Shown here one piece after another: positions 37,137 to 49,381 of a DNA stretch of 64,000 nucleotides (positions are counted from its first letter, which is position 1; each line of letters opens with the position of its first letter). The stretch lies in NCBI RefSeq assembly GCF_017654505.1, contig NC_054559.1, forward strand, positions 19,222,792 to 19,286,791, in the 5' to 3' direction. Position numbers and translations under genes: made by a program. The stretch comes from Polyodon spathula (lineage: Eukaryota; Chordata; Actinopteri; Acipenseriformes; Polyodontidae). Under the pieces are notes generated by a model. The model searched no databases. It saw only the letters and a list, made by a program, of their open reading frames with translations, and was not told the origin of the DNA.

Positions 37137-40100
37137 GTGAGTGTCGCCCTGGGCAACAACTACAGCCATGCACAGGCATGCATTGGTGATTTGATTTGTC
37201 TGATAGTTGCATTGGATTCCTTTTATGGAGTGGTTGTGGTGACTCATTAAACCCATGAGAGTGGTAGAAGGCTGTAGTGCTTGAGGACTGGCCAGGTTCT
37301 GCAACTCAAAACCAGGACGCCTCCATAGCTCTTTGAACTTCTGCAAACTACCCCCCCCTCCACACACAGTGCCTCCAAAACAATAGCCGATTGCCTGCTT
37401 TTTTTTTTTTTTTCTAAACCATTGTAGAAACTATTTTGGTTCCTTGGGAGCAACATGGAAGAGTATGTTGAGACATGGTTATAAATCCAGCAGCAGAGGT
37501 ACTTTTGTGGACCGTCTGACGTTTGCAATCAGGTCTTGAATCAGAGAATTTAAAGATCCTTTTCTGAGTCGCACGCTTGTTCTGCCTAATGGCTTTATGC
37601 CTGGGGAGTGAGTTAACGCTTCTCCTGAACTGCTTACCAAGACAGATGGAAGAAATAGGAGTGACATCTGTTTGAGGCAGAGCTGTGTGTATACATGCTG
37701 TGTGTTTATATATATAAATAAAACAATTTTAGATCTTTTATTTAACATGTAATCAAAGTAAGTACAAAATGATCTTGCAAAAAGTCACATTTTTTCAGTT
37801 GTCAGTTTTTCACGAAGAATACGGGCCATGATTAAGAGGTGTCCAATATGCTAACGTAACCCTATTCAGCAGCTTTCATTCGACTCTATGAAGCAAAATT
37901 AGATAGAACACTGTTGTAGGGTGATGCAAAACTTTTGACCATAAATGTAGACATAAAGGTGTCTGGAAATCAAACATCACAGGCGGAATGCAAAACGATC
38001 AATCAGTCACCTGCTGTCAACTTGTAACATGTTTCCCAAGCAAGTGGCAATCATTCCCATTGTAGGCAGAGGACCCAGAATGTGTCAGAATAACGCCTCC
38101 GCTCTGCGACGCATTGTCTCCATTTCTTAAACCTTCTCCGCTCGGCTCTTCAGGGACTCTGTACTTTTGAAATGCGCTGCTTTCGGAAAAGCATTTACTG
38201 TACTGCAAAAGCCTCAGCCTGCAGCCAAACATGTGCGATACGGGTCAAAGCTGTGCATCTGTTTTAATTCTCTAGGACAAAACCTCTGGACCAACAGTGA
38301 TTTTTCAAAATAAGAAGTTGAAAACATTGTTAAGCAAGTGTTTCCAACACCCAGAAGCACAATGCCTTTTACCATACACATGTTCAGAGTGAGTCCCATT
38401 GTGGTGTTCTGTACATAGTGGTGGGCAGTAGAAAGGTGCAAGTAGTCCAGTACAATATGATTCACTTCAATATGAGATTCAAAACTGACAAACTGCTTAT
38501 GCAGAGAAGGAAACCACAACAGTGAACAATGCGGATTGCTGTAAAACCCTATTGTTTAAAAGGCCGTGTCTTTCTTTCTGACTTGATGGTTCAACAGCTA
38601 TGCCCTTCCTCGCTGAGACCTGTCAGGACTCCTTGCTTCAAGCTGTGTATTGCTTTCAGCTGCTGCTTGAGTGGGTAGGAAGCACATCTTAACACAGCTT
38701 AAATTTGCTGTCTGGAGTCATGCAGCAGCTAATTTTCACTTGAGCACACACCAACATCTCTTATCCAACCTCCACCTTGCAGTCAGAAACCATTATTTAT
38801 TTCAGACTAGTTCTTCGGAAGGCACGCCTCTTCAGGGAATTGAAAACATACTGTTGAAGACGCAACTAAATGTAGCAAAAACATTTTTTTTTTTTGTTTG
38901 TTTTTTTAAACTACCTTTCTAAATGTAACATGAAAGATTCACACTGATGTGATGCAATAGATTAGATGCATCTGAACTTAATGCTGCAAACAATTAAGGA
39001 ATGTGCGAAACATTAAGCATGTGCTTGCTGGCTTTTCCAGTATGCATGATCAGGGCCAGAGCTGTGCTGGTGCCTGTGGTGGTCATGCACCATATCGAGT
39101 GGGACGGATACAGTATGATCTCCAAGATGTGAACTTGAAGGACAATTAATGAGACTGCGCAACAGAACTGTTGAATTGGAACTGAGAGCGAGAGTGGGCT
39201 TTCAGTCATTTCAACATTTCAAATTATTTGGGGAAAACTACAGTTGCACTTTGGAAAACAGACCTTGTTGACTGTCAGGTTTGTTTGCATTTACCAAAAA
39301 AAAATAGCTAATAAATCGCATGGCCACAGCTCTGTCAGTCTGTCTCTGTCTGTCTGTCCACATGTCTAGTTTAAACCATCAATCTAATCCATGTCTTTAA
39401 AATATAAATAGGATCGCCATTAGTATGCCAAGGCACAGCGGCACGGAAATAATTTCCCAAAAAAGGAAATTTGTGCCCGACCAACCAGCAAATGTTTATT
39501 AATTAAAATACAGGTTCTGCAGGATATTGAATATTTAGTTGCATTCTGCTGCTATTCATCTAACCCCCGACACCATCATTGAATTTTTTTTTTACGAACC
39601 ACTTGTGAAATTCTACCTCAGTCAGGTTTTATTAAAGCTTTAGAAACGTAAAGATAAATATGCATTCCGATGTGAAACCTTTGTGCATACATATAGTACA
39701 GTGGGAACTCGTAATCACAATCCCAAACCATCTATAGGGTGCTAGGAGTGTATGATAAAATCAAAACACAGCACAGTTTTGGTGTTTGCGATGTAAAATG
39801 TGGCAGATGGACAGACCCCATCAGGACAAAACAAGGACCCTACAAAGTACAATATTTATAAAACATATATTGTTACGCTTTTTTTGAGCTTTAAAAAAAA
39901 CACTGAACTCCCCTGGATACCAAACGTCTGTAAATAAATACCGAACACCTTATGTCCTCTCAGAGGTTCATCGGAGCAACTTTTCTGCCTGCGTGCACCT
40001 TTTGAAACGCGTCATTGAATATTTCTATAGATAGATTCTTTGAACAGCTGAGAAAGTCTGCAGGAAGGGGAGAGTGTGAGGAGGGCTGGCAGAACAAAAC

Positions 40101-43010
40101 TTTTTTATTTTTATTTTAAAAAATAAATAAATAAAAATGGTGTTCCTGTCTCAGTGCATCTGCGGTTGTTTTTTTGTTTTTTTCCCCCCCGCATGCTCCT
40201 CTTTGTTGAACTCCACTGGGTTTCTGTGAGTTTTGAAAGTGCCAAGCTTTGAAATCCACCACCCTCTCCTGTTTTTTTTTGTATGTCTCGACTCAAAAGG
40301 AGAGAAATTGTATCAAGTGTATTTTGCAGTGACTGCAGCAGTGCAGAGGAGGAGATGATAAGAAGCTATCAAGTCACCTGTACGAAGTGCTCCTGCATTA
40401 ACATAAAGCCTCAATAATGACCACCATTAAACCTTGAAAGGGAGCTGTAATAAATCACTCTTTCAGCACTATTTCATTTTGTGAAAAGATAACACTTTTT
40501 TTTTTAACAGGGGTGCACAATTCCAGTCTTTTGAGGTGTGGAGCTCGGAGTCGTTCAGCCTGCAGTATACCCTAGCTTAAGCATTGCAACCTCCTTCCCA
40601 TCAGATAATTTTTAATTAATTTCTAAAACCTGGTCACTGTAAACCCAGAGGACCAGATTTGTGCACCTGTGCCTTACTGTAAGAAATTCTATAGTGTAAG
40701 TCTCTTGCGCAAGTCATTTTTCTAACGGGGAGATATTTTAGTTTTATAGACGTGCACTAAAGGATTGTAGTTAAGTAAAGATACCGGGTGCAGAGAGCTG
40801 TAAGTTTAGGGTAAAGCTTCCGCTGTCTTTAATACAAATTGTGGGCTTGTTACCTGCAATCGATGCTTAGCCAGGAGCCAACCTTTCAGGTTGCATAACT
40901 CACCTGCGCTGCTGATGCAAGCCGCCCATGAGTCTCTAGGAGACCCCTTTTCCATCACCCTGCATTTCCGAGTTTTGGGGTGGTATTCACCCCTCCTACC
41001 CAAAGGCAAGCTGCTAGATCGCTGAAGGAAAGCTATTTTTGCATGCGTTGCATGGCCATGCTGATTAATGGTATATTGCCAGACCATCAGCGTGTAAATT
41101 ATTTATGACGTGGAATGCAGAATAATTAGGTGTCATTTCTCACTGCAGTAAATGAATTGCCTTGATCTTCAGGCTAGAGAGAGGCAATTTCTTACTCTCC
41201 TGATCTTTTGAACTCTGTATAATGTTTGTATTTATTTATTTCACTGCTTATTTAACACAAGCTTATATGCTGAATATAACAGAGTGTTAAAATAGCCAGT
41301 GAATAACTCCTTAAAGGCGCAGTCTCCTGTGTTTCCAGTTACCTGCCCTGAGTTGATCTCTTATGTTTTGTGATTTCAATTGATGAACCTTAAGGGAGAG
41401 TAAGTAACTACATATGGGTTAAAAACAGCCATGATCGTTATGATAGTTTCCATTAATCAGCTGGGGTCATTACTCCCAAAGTAATTTCACTGCCCTCCGT
41501 TCATCCTTCAGATCACATTAAAGTGTCTGTTGCAGACAAAACAGTGGCTTACCTGTTGGGCGCTTGCAGTCATTTATATAGGTCCCACGTGTACACTTGC
41601 GAATGTCACGTTTAAAAACATCAGTGGTTTCAAACATGTATTTGCTATAACACTGTTTTTAAAACTACAGAGAGCTAATGGAAATGCAAAACCGGTAAGA
41701 TTTATGGAATTATTTTGTCAGATCCAATCACTGTAAAGACAAGTCTTTCAAAGGGTTGTTGGAATGAGATTGGCCACTTCTCCAGCACGCCTGGGGGCCC
41801 TGCAACATTTGAGAACCCCAGAGTGCAGCCCTAAAACACTGCCGGAGCCAGGGCTGTGCACCTGTAGACTGAGAATGAATTAAATAAGAGAACCAGAAAG
41901 AAATTGCATCTCTGCATCCCCCCCCCCCCCCCCCCCATTCAGAATATTAAATCAGGATTGCGTGGTAAATAAAATATTTCAATGTTCAGCAGTATATTGA
42001 GAGGTGTTATACATTGCCTCTTACTCTAAAATGAGGTATTGACGATTTAATAATGCATTTCAATTTTTATCGATTTTGCTGCTTGCTGTACCAAGGGGAA
42101 GCTGATGATGCAAGAGAGGGAACTAATGCAAGCCCTGTTTGGGAAGAGGCTGTGTTTGTTTAGCAGTATTCGGCTGATGTATTATCATGATGATCACAAT
42201 TATCACCCAATTTAAGTAAAGACACGTTAACTGTCTTCCGTGCACTTTTGACTCCAATAGATTAGCTTTGGAAAAGCAGGACAATCCATTTTAAGAGAGA
42301 CCATGTTGCAGGAGCTTGCTGTAGACGCTCATAAATAATAATAAACAATGGAAGCCATGCATGCAAGTGGTTTATAAATCTCTCTTGAATCCAAGAAATA
42401 AGGCGTTAATAAGCCACATACTTGAAAGACAAAACATGACGGTTCTATAGCCTTTCATTTGTAACTAATAAGAAATTAGCAGCCTGTACTACTATATCTT
42501 TTTTTTTAAATGGAGGAAATACCTGGTCTTTTTTTTAGATAATTAAATATTGTAAGTTTGACTCCCAGCCCCAGGCTGGTGGAAGATTTCGGTTCCCCTG
42601 GCAGAGTATTCTTCATCGTAGGTGCTTCTAACGCTTAAAGCAAGTGTGGCAGACAGACTCAAATGTCATGCATGCAGAACATATTCAAGAACAAACTTTT
42701 TCATGTAATTTTATATTCATTTAAACTTTGAGCAGTCTCTTGTTGGTAATTTTCAAGGTTTTTTGGGTACAAATTGCCCACAAACTCAAATTTTAAAAAC
42801 CCTTTTTGTGGAAACAAAGTTCAGACCTAATTGTAATGATTTACCTTCTTCTAATTAACCTGCAGCACTTACTTGGTCTGTAAAGCCGCCCTGGGAAGCC
42901 TGCTATGAGCATTATATACATTTACATATATTATGCCATGGTCTGTTGCTGTTCGCATCTGACCTGTCTTTTACCGAACGTTAACCGCGCTGTGATCTGT
43001 GCCCATGCAG
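37137..43010. other. KDM4B intron, 5.9 kb
   Basis: No exon is seen between donor GTGAGT and acceptor TGCCCATGCAG. It includes a Tc1-like MITE remnant (37727-37950), a T run (37399-37413), C runs (about 37350-37356 and 41920-41937) and long stretches of unique AT-rich DNA. Around 41090-41200 and 42830-42870 there are homeodomain-type ATTA/TAAT motifs in otherwise complex sequence. Confidence 0.7.
37727..37950. mobile_element. Tc1/mariner-like MITE, copy 3 (one end missing)
   Basis: The right end GATGCAAAACTTTTGACC then ATAAATGTA (37923-37949) matches the family terminus. The interior contains TTTCATTCGACTCTATGAAGC (reverse complement of the block in copy 1) and ACAAAATGATCTTGCAAAAA (as in copy 2). 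The left terminal repeat is absent, so it is truncated. Confidence 0.75.
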
Positions 43011-43196
43011 AAATGTGTCTACTGCCATAAAAAGACGAAGCGTGTGATTGGTGCCTGCATACAGTGTTCCTTCAAGCATTGCTCCACCTCCTTCCATGTG
43101 ACCTGCGCCCATACTGCCGGGGTCCTCATGGAGCCAGACGATTGGCCCTACGTGGTGTCCATCACCTGCCACAAGCACAAGGCAACCAATCAGAAC
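43011..43196 (+). CDS. KDM4B: KDM4B exon: extended PHD, C-terminal part
   Basis: 62 whole codons: [20 protein letters not shown], then [20 protein letters not shown], then [20 protein letters not shown] and QN before GTGAGT. It matches [20 protein letters not shown] and [30 protein letters not shown] in human KDM4B. All Cys and His zinc ligands of this finger (CVYC, CIQC, CSTSFH, TCAH, ITCHKH) are present. Reader function on histone tails is inferred from the family. Confidence 0.97.
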
Positions 43197-44096
43197 GTGA
43201 GTACTGTTGTCTGAGGGCTCTCCCACAGAGTAAGCCAGGTATTCCAGGAGTAATTGTTAATGTTGGTTGTCTTTAAGCAAAGAGGAAAGAATCCCTATAA
43301 TTGATGTATGGTGCAGATATGTGATATAGACGTGTGATACATTGTATGTAGCCATCTGATTTTTAAGAGGACATTCTAATCCACATAATATGACGCTGTA
43401 AAGCCATAAATATTTGCAACCAAAAATATTTGGTGAATCACATTTTATAAAAACCTATTTTGCTCCAGAAATGTTGCCGCCCTGTTGCAATATACAAAGT
43501 ATGTGGTGTTGGTGGAATCTGATATTCGTGCCAAAAATGTTTGTAGTTTTTTTAATGTGTGAGAAACCAATAATAAAAGGCTTTGAAATATTTATGGCTT
43601 TACAGTGTTTATGATACTTGACTTTATTGAACACCCTGTGTATTATCCCCACAAAACTAAACAGTAAGTAATGGGCCATTTTTAAGTTGTATTGCATATA
43701 AACAAATACCAGTCTAAATATTTTTTTATAGTGTAGCTGTAAAAAGCCATTTTTAGCGTGTGTTTTTTTTTTAAGCTGCACCATATTTACATCCATCACT
43801 ATTAATGGACCCAGTTGCATCAATAATGGCAGTCCTAAAGTTTAAACATTTTAAAATCCATGAATAACACATGGAAGTTGAAGAACTGCTTTGTGGTGAA
43901 GGGGGACGGGGTGTAATTAAACAGTTAGTGAAAACCACAAGCAGATCAATCGAGAGAAAGCTTGGTAGCAACTCCTGTAAGTATGACTTCATTTACTGTG
44001 TACATCCTGCTCTGGCTTGCCTGAAACACACAGCAACACTGCTTTCCTCATTGGTGCCACTGTGTCTTAAACGAGCCACCCTTCCTCACGCTGCAG
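43197..44096. other. KDM4B intron, 900 bp, with a 211-bp MITE
   Basis: Contains the inverted-repeat element at 43395-43605. The rest shows no exon; the acceptor is CCTCACGCTGCAG. Confidence 0.8.
43395..43605. mobile_element. 211-bp MITE with perfect 20-bp inverted ends
   Basis: CTGTAAAGCCATAAATATTT at 43395-43414 and its exact complement AAATATTTATGGCTTTACAG at 43586-43605. The interior is AT-rich and non-coding. No convincing target duplication is seen. The superfamily is unknown; it differs from the Tc1-like family in the other introns. Confidence 0.8.
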
Positions 44097-44264
44097 CTGA
44101 GCCAGGCCCCGAAGGAGGTCTCGTTAGGGCAGACTGTCATTGGCAAGAACCGAAATGGCTTGTACTACACGTGCCGGGTGATTGGGACAGCCACGCAGAC
44201 CACCTACGAGGTCAACTTTGAGGACGGCTCCTACATCGACAACCTGCACCCTGAAAACGTCCTC
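44097..44264 (+). CDS. KDM4B: KDM4B exon: tandem Tudor, first part
   Basis: 56 codons: [20 protein letters not shown], then [20 protein letters not shown], then [16 protein letters not shown] before GTGAGT. It corresponds to the human [16 protein letters not shown] and [20 protein letters not shown]. In KDM4A numbering the Phe of VNF is F932 (aromatic cage), the Asp after E is D934 and the Asn of DNL is N940; all are kept. The D945 position is Asn here (Ser in human KDM4B). The hybrid tandem Tudor of KDM4 proteins binds methyl-lysines such as H3K4me3 and H4K20me3/me2. Confidence 0.96.
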
Positions 44265-44408
44265 GTGAGTTTCTTCTGCTCTTGCCATTTTTCAATCGAG
44301 GGATAATGGAATTGATGCGCCGCGTTATGATGGAATAATGGAACACAACCTTAGTGAGCAAAGGAAAGGTGTTGCTGGGCTGTCATTTTCAAGATTTCCA
44401 GTTATATG

Positions 44409-44446
<38 letters not shown>

Positions 44447-45140
44447 CTGGAACATGAGTCCTTAGAGTAAATGTTAACTTATCTTCCCACGGAAGCAGAA
44501 TATTTAAATGTTAGTTTGATTTCATTTCTCTTTGGTGCTAATGCAGTTGCTGTAATTTTACATATGCTACCGGGAACAGGTGTTGAACACCTGCTATACA
44601 TCTGAATTTGCTAAATTGGGGTTTAATGCAAATCTACCTTAATTATTTACAGAAACAGATAGTTAACATGTTCTGTGATTGCAGGACATTCGACAGCCTG
44701 CAAGCACCTGTGTCATTTTCTACTAAAGCAATGCTGAGCCTGTTGTGATGTATTAATCAATACAAGGCAAACCTAAATTGAATATTTAGCTCCTGCAGGC
44801 ATTCTAGCTTTCAAAACCATTAAGATAATTTCGAAGCAATTAAGATTACTTCTGTAATTTAGCTAAGCAAGTGACAAGCAAGCAAGGAAGGAAGGAATCC
44901 TGCCAGAAACACCATGGATAAGTCTAAACAAGAATATCTTGCCAGTACTGCTCCTGCTGTTCTCCATGGCTCAGGGCTTGAAACCGCACCCATTGCTACT
45001 GTAGGTTTCAGGACTTCCATTGCTGGGGTATTTTATTGAAATGACCAGGTTCCAGGAGTTTGAAGAGTCTGGTCCCCTGTGAGTTTTAAGCTGCGAGGGC
45101 CTCTTGACTGAGTCGATCTCTGTGCTCTGCATCCATCCAG
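44265..45140. other. KDM4B intron, 876 bp
   Basis: Contains a (TA)n tract at 44413-44441. No exon is recognised; the acceptor is CTGCATCCATCCAG. Confidence 0.8.
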
Positions 45141-45260
45141 AGTCGAGACTGCCTCCAGTACGGACCCCCGGCTGAGGGAGAGGTCATTCAAATCCAGTGG
45201 ACCGATGGCAGTGTCTTCAGTGCCAGGTTCATCACTGCCCACTTCAGCAACGTCTGTCAG
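45141..45260 (+). CDS. KDM4B: KDM4B exon: tandem Tudor, middle part
   Basis: 40 codons: SRDCLQYGPPAEGEVIQIQW, then TDGSVFSARFITAHFSNVCQ before GTAGGT. It matches human [20 protein letters not shown] followed by TDGNLYKAKF. The Trp at 45198-45200 is the cage residue W967 of KDM4A. Six residues on, the cage residue Y973 is replaced by Phe (TTC at 45216-45218). Phe keeps the aromatic wall but loses the hydroxyl. Confidence 0.96.
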
Positions 45261-46329
45261 GTAGGTACAAGATTCCTTGACGAGCTGTTTATATAAAAAA
45301 AAAAAAAAAAAAAAAAACTAAAAAAACTTGTTCTGTTACAACAATAGAAAGCTCTGGCAAAACTCTTAAGAGCCGAACCCATCTGTCTAAAAGCAAAATG
45401 ACCACGTGTGTTTCATCTCTGTGGTTGTGAGTGTGACCCGCTAGTGGGTCTCGATGGAAACAGCTGGCTTCTCTGTTCTGAGGGAAAGAAAAGAAGTTTG
45501 TTTATTTTAACTAACGACTTTGGTGTTTTCCTCTCCGGCTATTAATGTTATATTTTGGGAGCAGGAATTTTTTGGTATCTCCCCAGAGCCCAGTGGGAAT
45601 GAGGAAGATTGTGTACTTGCTGATATTGACAAATACCTGCAGTGCCTTGTTTCCACAAACAGACCCAATGCTGGTATACCTTGATCTCTAAACCTGAAAT
45701 TAGTTTCTAGCACATCTAAACATTTTAATAAAAGCTTTTCTGTAGTCTCGAGGGCTTTACAAACAAGAGAAACATGCTCACGATTTTAAAAAGGTCAAAT
45801 CACTCAAGCACATCTTGCTCTGAAAGCTTACACTATTACAGACTGAAAATATGCCATCTGGAGCCTTGAGCTGCACAGGGTTTGTGTCGCAGTACAAAAA
45901 CATCACACCTAAATACAAAAGTTTAGCATCACCCTGAATGTTAGGCTTGAGGTCTAATAACTACAAAATGATATTGCAAAAGTCTAGAAGCCATAATAGT
46001 AAAAGTATTTCATGTTCAATTTCCAAATGTCACATTTTTCATGAAGTATATGGAAAACTACAAAGCAGTATGCAGTTCAATATGCTAACATAACATTATT
46101 CATCAGGTTTCATTCGACTTGCTTTACTGTATTATTACTTATCTAGGGGTGTGTTCTGTACTTGGTGATTTGTGTAAACAATTTAGTAACAACACCTGTA
46201 CAGTTGACTCCTCTCCATGAAGTAAATCGGGCATCTCCTTCAATACCGCAACAGCTGTGCAAGTCAGATCGTGGACCTGGCTTGGTAGCTGCTTTTGAGT
46301 CACTGTGTGACTCTCTCTCCTGTTTTCAG
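45261..46329. other. KDM4B intron, 1.07 kb
   Basis: Contains an A run (45296-45317) and a degraded Tc1-like MITE (45911-46135). The acceptor is CTCTCCTGTTTTCAG. Confidence 0.8.
45911..46135. mobile_element. Tc1/mariner-like MITE, copy 4 (degraded)
   Basis: The left end AAATACAAAAGTTTAGCATC followed by ACCC is a decayed family terminus. The interior shares CTACAAAATGATATTGCAAAA, CAATATGCTAACATAAC and TTTCATTCGACTT with copies 1-3. The right end is lost. Confidence 0.65.
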
Positions 46330-46422
46330 GTGGAGTTTGAAGACGGATCTCAGCTGACAGTGAAGCGCAGTGATATTCACACTGTCGATGAGGAGCTGCC
46401 GAAGAAGGTTAAATCCCGGCTG
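46330..46422 (+). CDS. KDM4B: KDM4B exon: end of tandem Tudor
   Basis: 31 codons: [20 protein letters not shown], then [11 protein letters not shown] before GTAAGT. Near identical to human [31 protein letters not shown]. It supplies the last strands of the second hybrid Tudor and the basic [11 protein letters not shown] helix that follows it. The preceding intronic frame is open but not used. Confidence 0.97.
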
Positions 46423-49381
46423 GTAAGTAGGGTTCTGTTTTTATTGCAAGCGAGAATTGCCCTTGGGCGTTATTAAACAGGTAGGTTATGATAAACAGCA
46501 GGCTAACGCCAGAGTCAAGGTTTATTTTTTTAAATGACTCTGCTTCTTAAACCCCTTCTACACTGCAGCCGTGTGCTTTAACCATTGAGCTCTTTCTCAA
46601 GGAATCCTGCTTCTTGCTTTAACACAGAGTGATGCTTCATGTTCTTTTCTGTGGTACTGAGAGAATATCTAAAGGGTACCAGTGGGGTGGCCGCATGCTC
46701 ATTTCTATCTAAATGAAGATAAGTGTGGTATCCCACTGGCAACCATTAGATATCCTTTATTTATTCCACGGCCCATTTGAGGGCTTTTCAATGCATTCCC
46801 TTTAGCTGGGCTTTCGCACTGGAGCCCAGAGTACCGAGAATAGCTACCAATCCCTCCCAAGCCTTTCCTGTTGCTTTGCATCTGCAAAGTAGCTAACTTT
46901 TTTTTTCACTTTTGCAGCTTTTTATTTTTTCGAGACTTTATTTTCACTATGAATCAGGGTACGCCCATTTGTCCTGGTCCTTAGAAAGTTAGTTGGTGTC
47001 TCAGGCGGGATCCTAATTCCTGCTGCACAGGAAGTAAATTGGGGGACAGGAAACCAATCATTTTGGAACCTGTATTTGTGATGGCTTCATCAGAGGGAAA
47101 ATATCTAATTTAAAGTTTATTTTTTCTCCCTTTTTTGTAAATGGTTTATTACACAAAAATAACTGTTTTGTTTGAAAGCTTATCGCACAATTAATTGCTT
47201 GAGATGGTGTAATAAACTACATCTGCATTAGCAATCCCAGGCATTAAGGGTTTAACCTGACATGAGTCTACAACGCTGTCAGACTAATCCTTATTAATAA
47301 ATAGCCATTCTGTGTTAATAAAATATTAAAAAGCCCAAGCTTAACCTTTCACCCACATCTCTGCTGGTAAGAAAGCTTTTATAGGCTGTGCTGTTTTTTG
47401 TCATTTTCAAAATCTAATTAAAAGTAATCCCAAGTGGGGAGAAGCACTGGAACATTTTGTTAAATAACACTAATTAAATATTTGTGACTACCAGACTTAC
47501 TTTGTGGATTTACTGATGTGCACAGAACCGATGCAATAGTACTAGCTGTTGTGTGCATGGCAGTTTGCACGCTCTTAGAGACCTGTTGCTTCTGAGGTAG
47601 AGTAGGTCAACGATGGTCCCCCACATTGCTGGAGTCAGTAGTCGTGATGTCAAAATGTCATTTTGTTCAATTGCAATTTTTGCATTCACTGGTACCAGAG
47701 AGGAAGAGAAAGGATCAGGGATCTGGCATCAGCGTGTGGAGAAGACCATAGCTTCATGATTACATGCAGTCCTGGGGGCTCTTTATGAATTTGTCAGGAT
47801 ACACTGTGGACTCTAGGAAGAATAACCCTACTAGATTATATTCTGGAGTTGGTAGTGGCACAGCTATTGCTATTGATTGCAGCTGCCTATTTTTTAATAC
47901 AGGCAATGGCTGGTTTTGATTTGCAGGAACAGACCGGACTATCGTAAAGGTAATATTTGGTAGTAGTTGAGTGAAAAATCCTATCTTGGGAACGACACTA
48001 ATCTGTTTCGTCGATTTGTATACAATGCTGTGATGCAGTGTTATTCAACATCCCATAACTATTAAACGCAATATTGCTAAACTGGTAAATCTTCATTGAA
48101 GACATTGAGAAAGACTTCAAGTTGAAATGTTTTCTCATGACTTATTCACACATGGTATAGCGTGTTGAATAACATTTAGGAATATTAAAAGAAACCTAAT
48201 AACTACTAATGCCTTTCAAAAGCATTTGTCATTACTTATTCTTGGGGCGGTATTTCTGTATGCTGTTCAGCTACGGATGTGCGAGTTCTATGTGAGTGTA
48301 TTACCAACACACTAGTGTCTGTGGATGTCTGCTCTCTCAGTAATATCTTGGAGCCCTCTGATAGAGGGGAGAGGCCGACAAGTTAGCCCAATTCAGTAGC
48401 TTGCTCCAGCAAATGAATAGGCCTGCCCAGCATCCGCCGCGCTCTGCTCGTTTTGGATTCCTTTGTTCAGGCTCGCTTCAGGGCTGGGTTAGCCAAGCAG
48501 ACAGGCTTCTATCTAAACACAAATGAAGGTCATGAATCATACAAACAACGTCTGATAAATAGGAGGCTTGGATCTGCAAGCCTGGGAGTCAGCTGTGCAG
48601 GGGAAAGGGGTTTCATGATGGGATTGATGAGCTGTGCCTTCGGAACCTTGTGTAGAATCAGCTACCCCTGCCTAATCTGAAGAGGAGTTGTGTTTGTTTT
48701 TTTTTTTTTTTTTTTAATCTTTTTGAGAATATTTGTCTCCTGATCCCTGTGTTCAGTGGGGCTTATTATGGAGTGTTTGAAACTTGAGGCAGCCAAATCG
48801 AACCCGTTCATTCCTCTGACCAGCTAATTAAATTGTGCTAAAACTTGATATGGGCATTCCTTCGCACACATTATTGATTCTTAGGATCCAGGTCACGCAT
48901 TGATTTTGGCAGGTAATCAAATATTCCAGCTACACAGAAGAACGCCCCAGCTGAAATGCTTGTCTTTTTTACTTGGTTTCTAATAGGTTTGCCATCAGAA
49001 TTGAGCGTTTACAAAGTTATGGATGATTCACACAAAGAAATATAAGCTTAACTATCACTTTGGTTTGTTTAGAATTATTTCAAAACAGTCACTATGCTAT
49101 GTGTGAAAATACATAGGGATGGAAATCGTACTCCCATTTGATAGCAGTTTGATCCACTTCTGGTTTTACTAGGAATATAATAAAAAACAACTGAGCTTGT
49201 TGCCAATAGACTGGGGCTACTCAAAACCTGGGAATGGAGAAACTGCTATGCAATAGGAGTCTTCTTTCTATCCCTGCTGCAGGTGTATTTTTTACCTTGC
49301 CTGACTGGGAATCGCCACTACAAACATGTTAAAATTAATGGCTGCCAGACTCTTAATTTAGTTGGTTTGTTTCTCTCACAG
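46423..49381. other. KDM4B last intron, 3.0 kb
   Basis: No exon is supported. Contents: mostly complex AT-rich sequence, T runs at 46897-46905 and 48697-48716. The stretch around 47150-47350 is complex, with several ATTA/TAAT cores and no repeat character. The acceptor is TTTGTTTCTCTCACAG. Confidence 0.75.

Noticed and set aside
37137..37250. Open reading through the donor after the extended-PHD exon
   Set aside because: Frame continues past 37136, but the GTGAGT donor and the match of the next exon (KCVYC) fix the splice; the read-through has no family match.
36864..37367. 167-residue open frame, minus strand
   Set aside because: Antisense shadow of the KDM4B exon at 37028-37136 plus flanking intron and MITE sequence.
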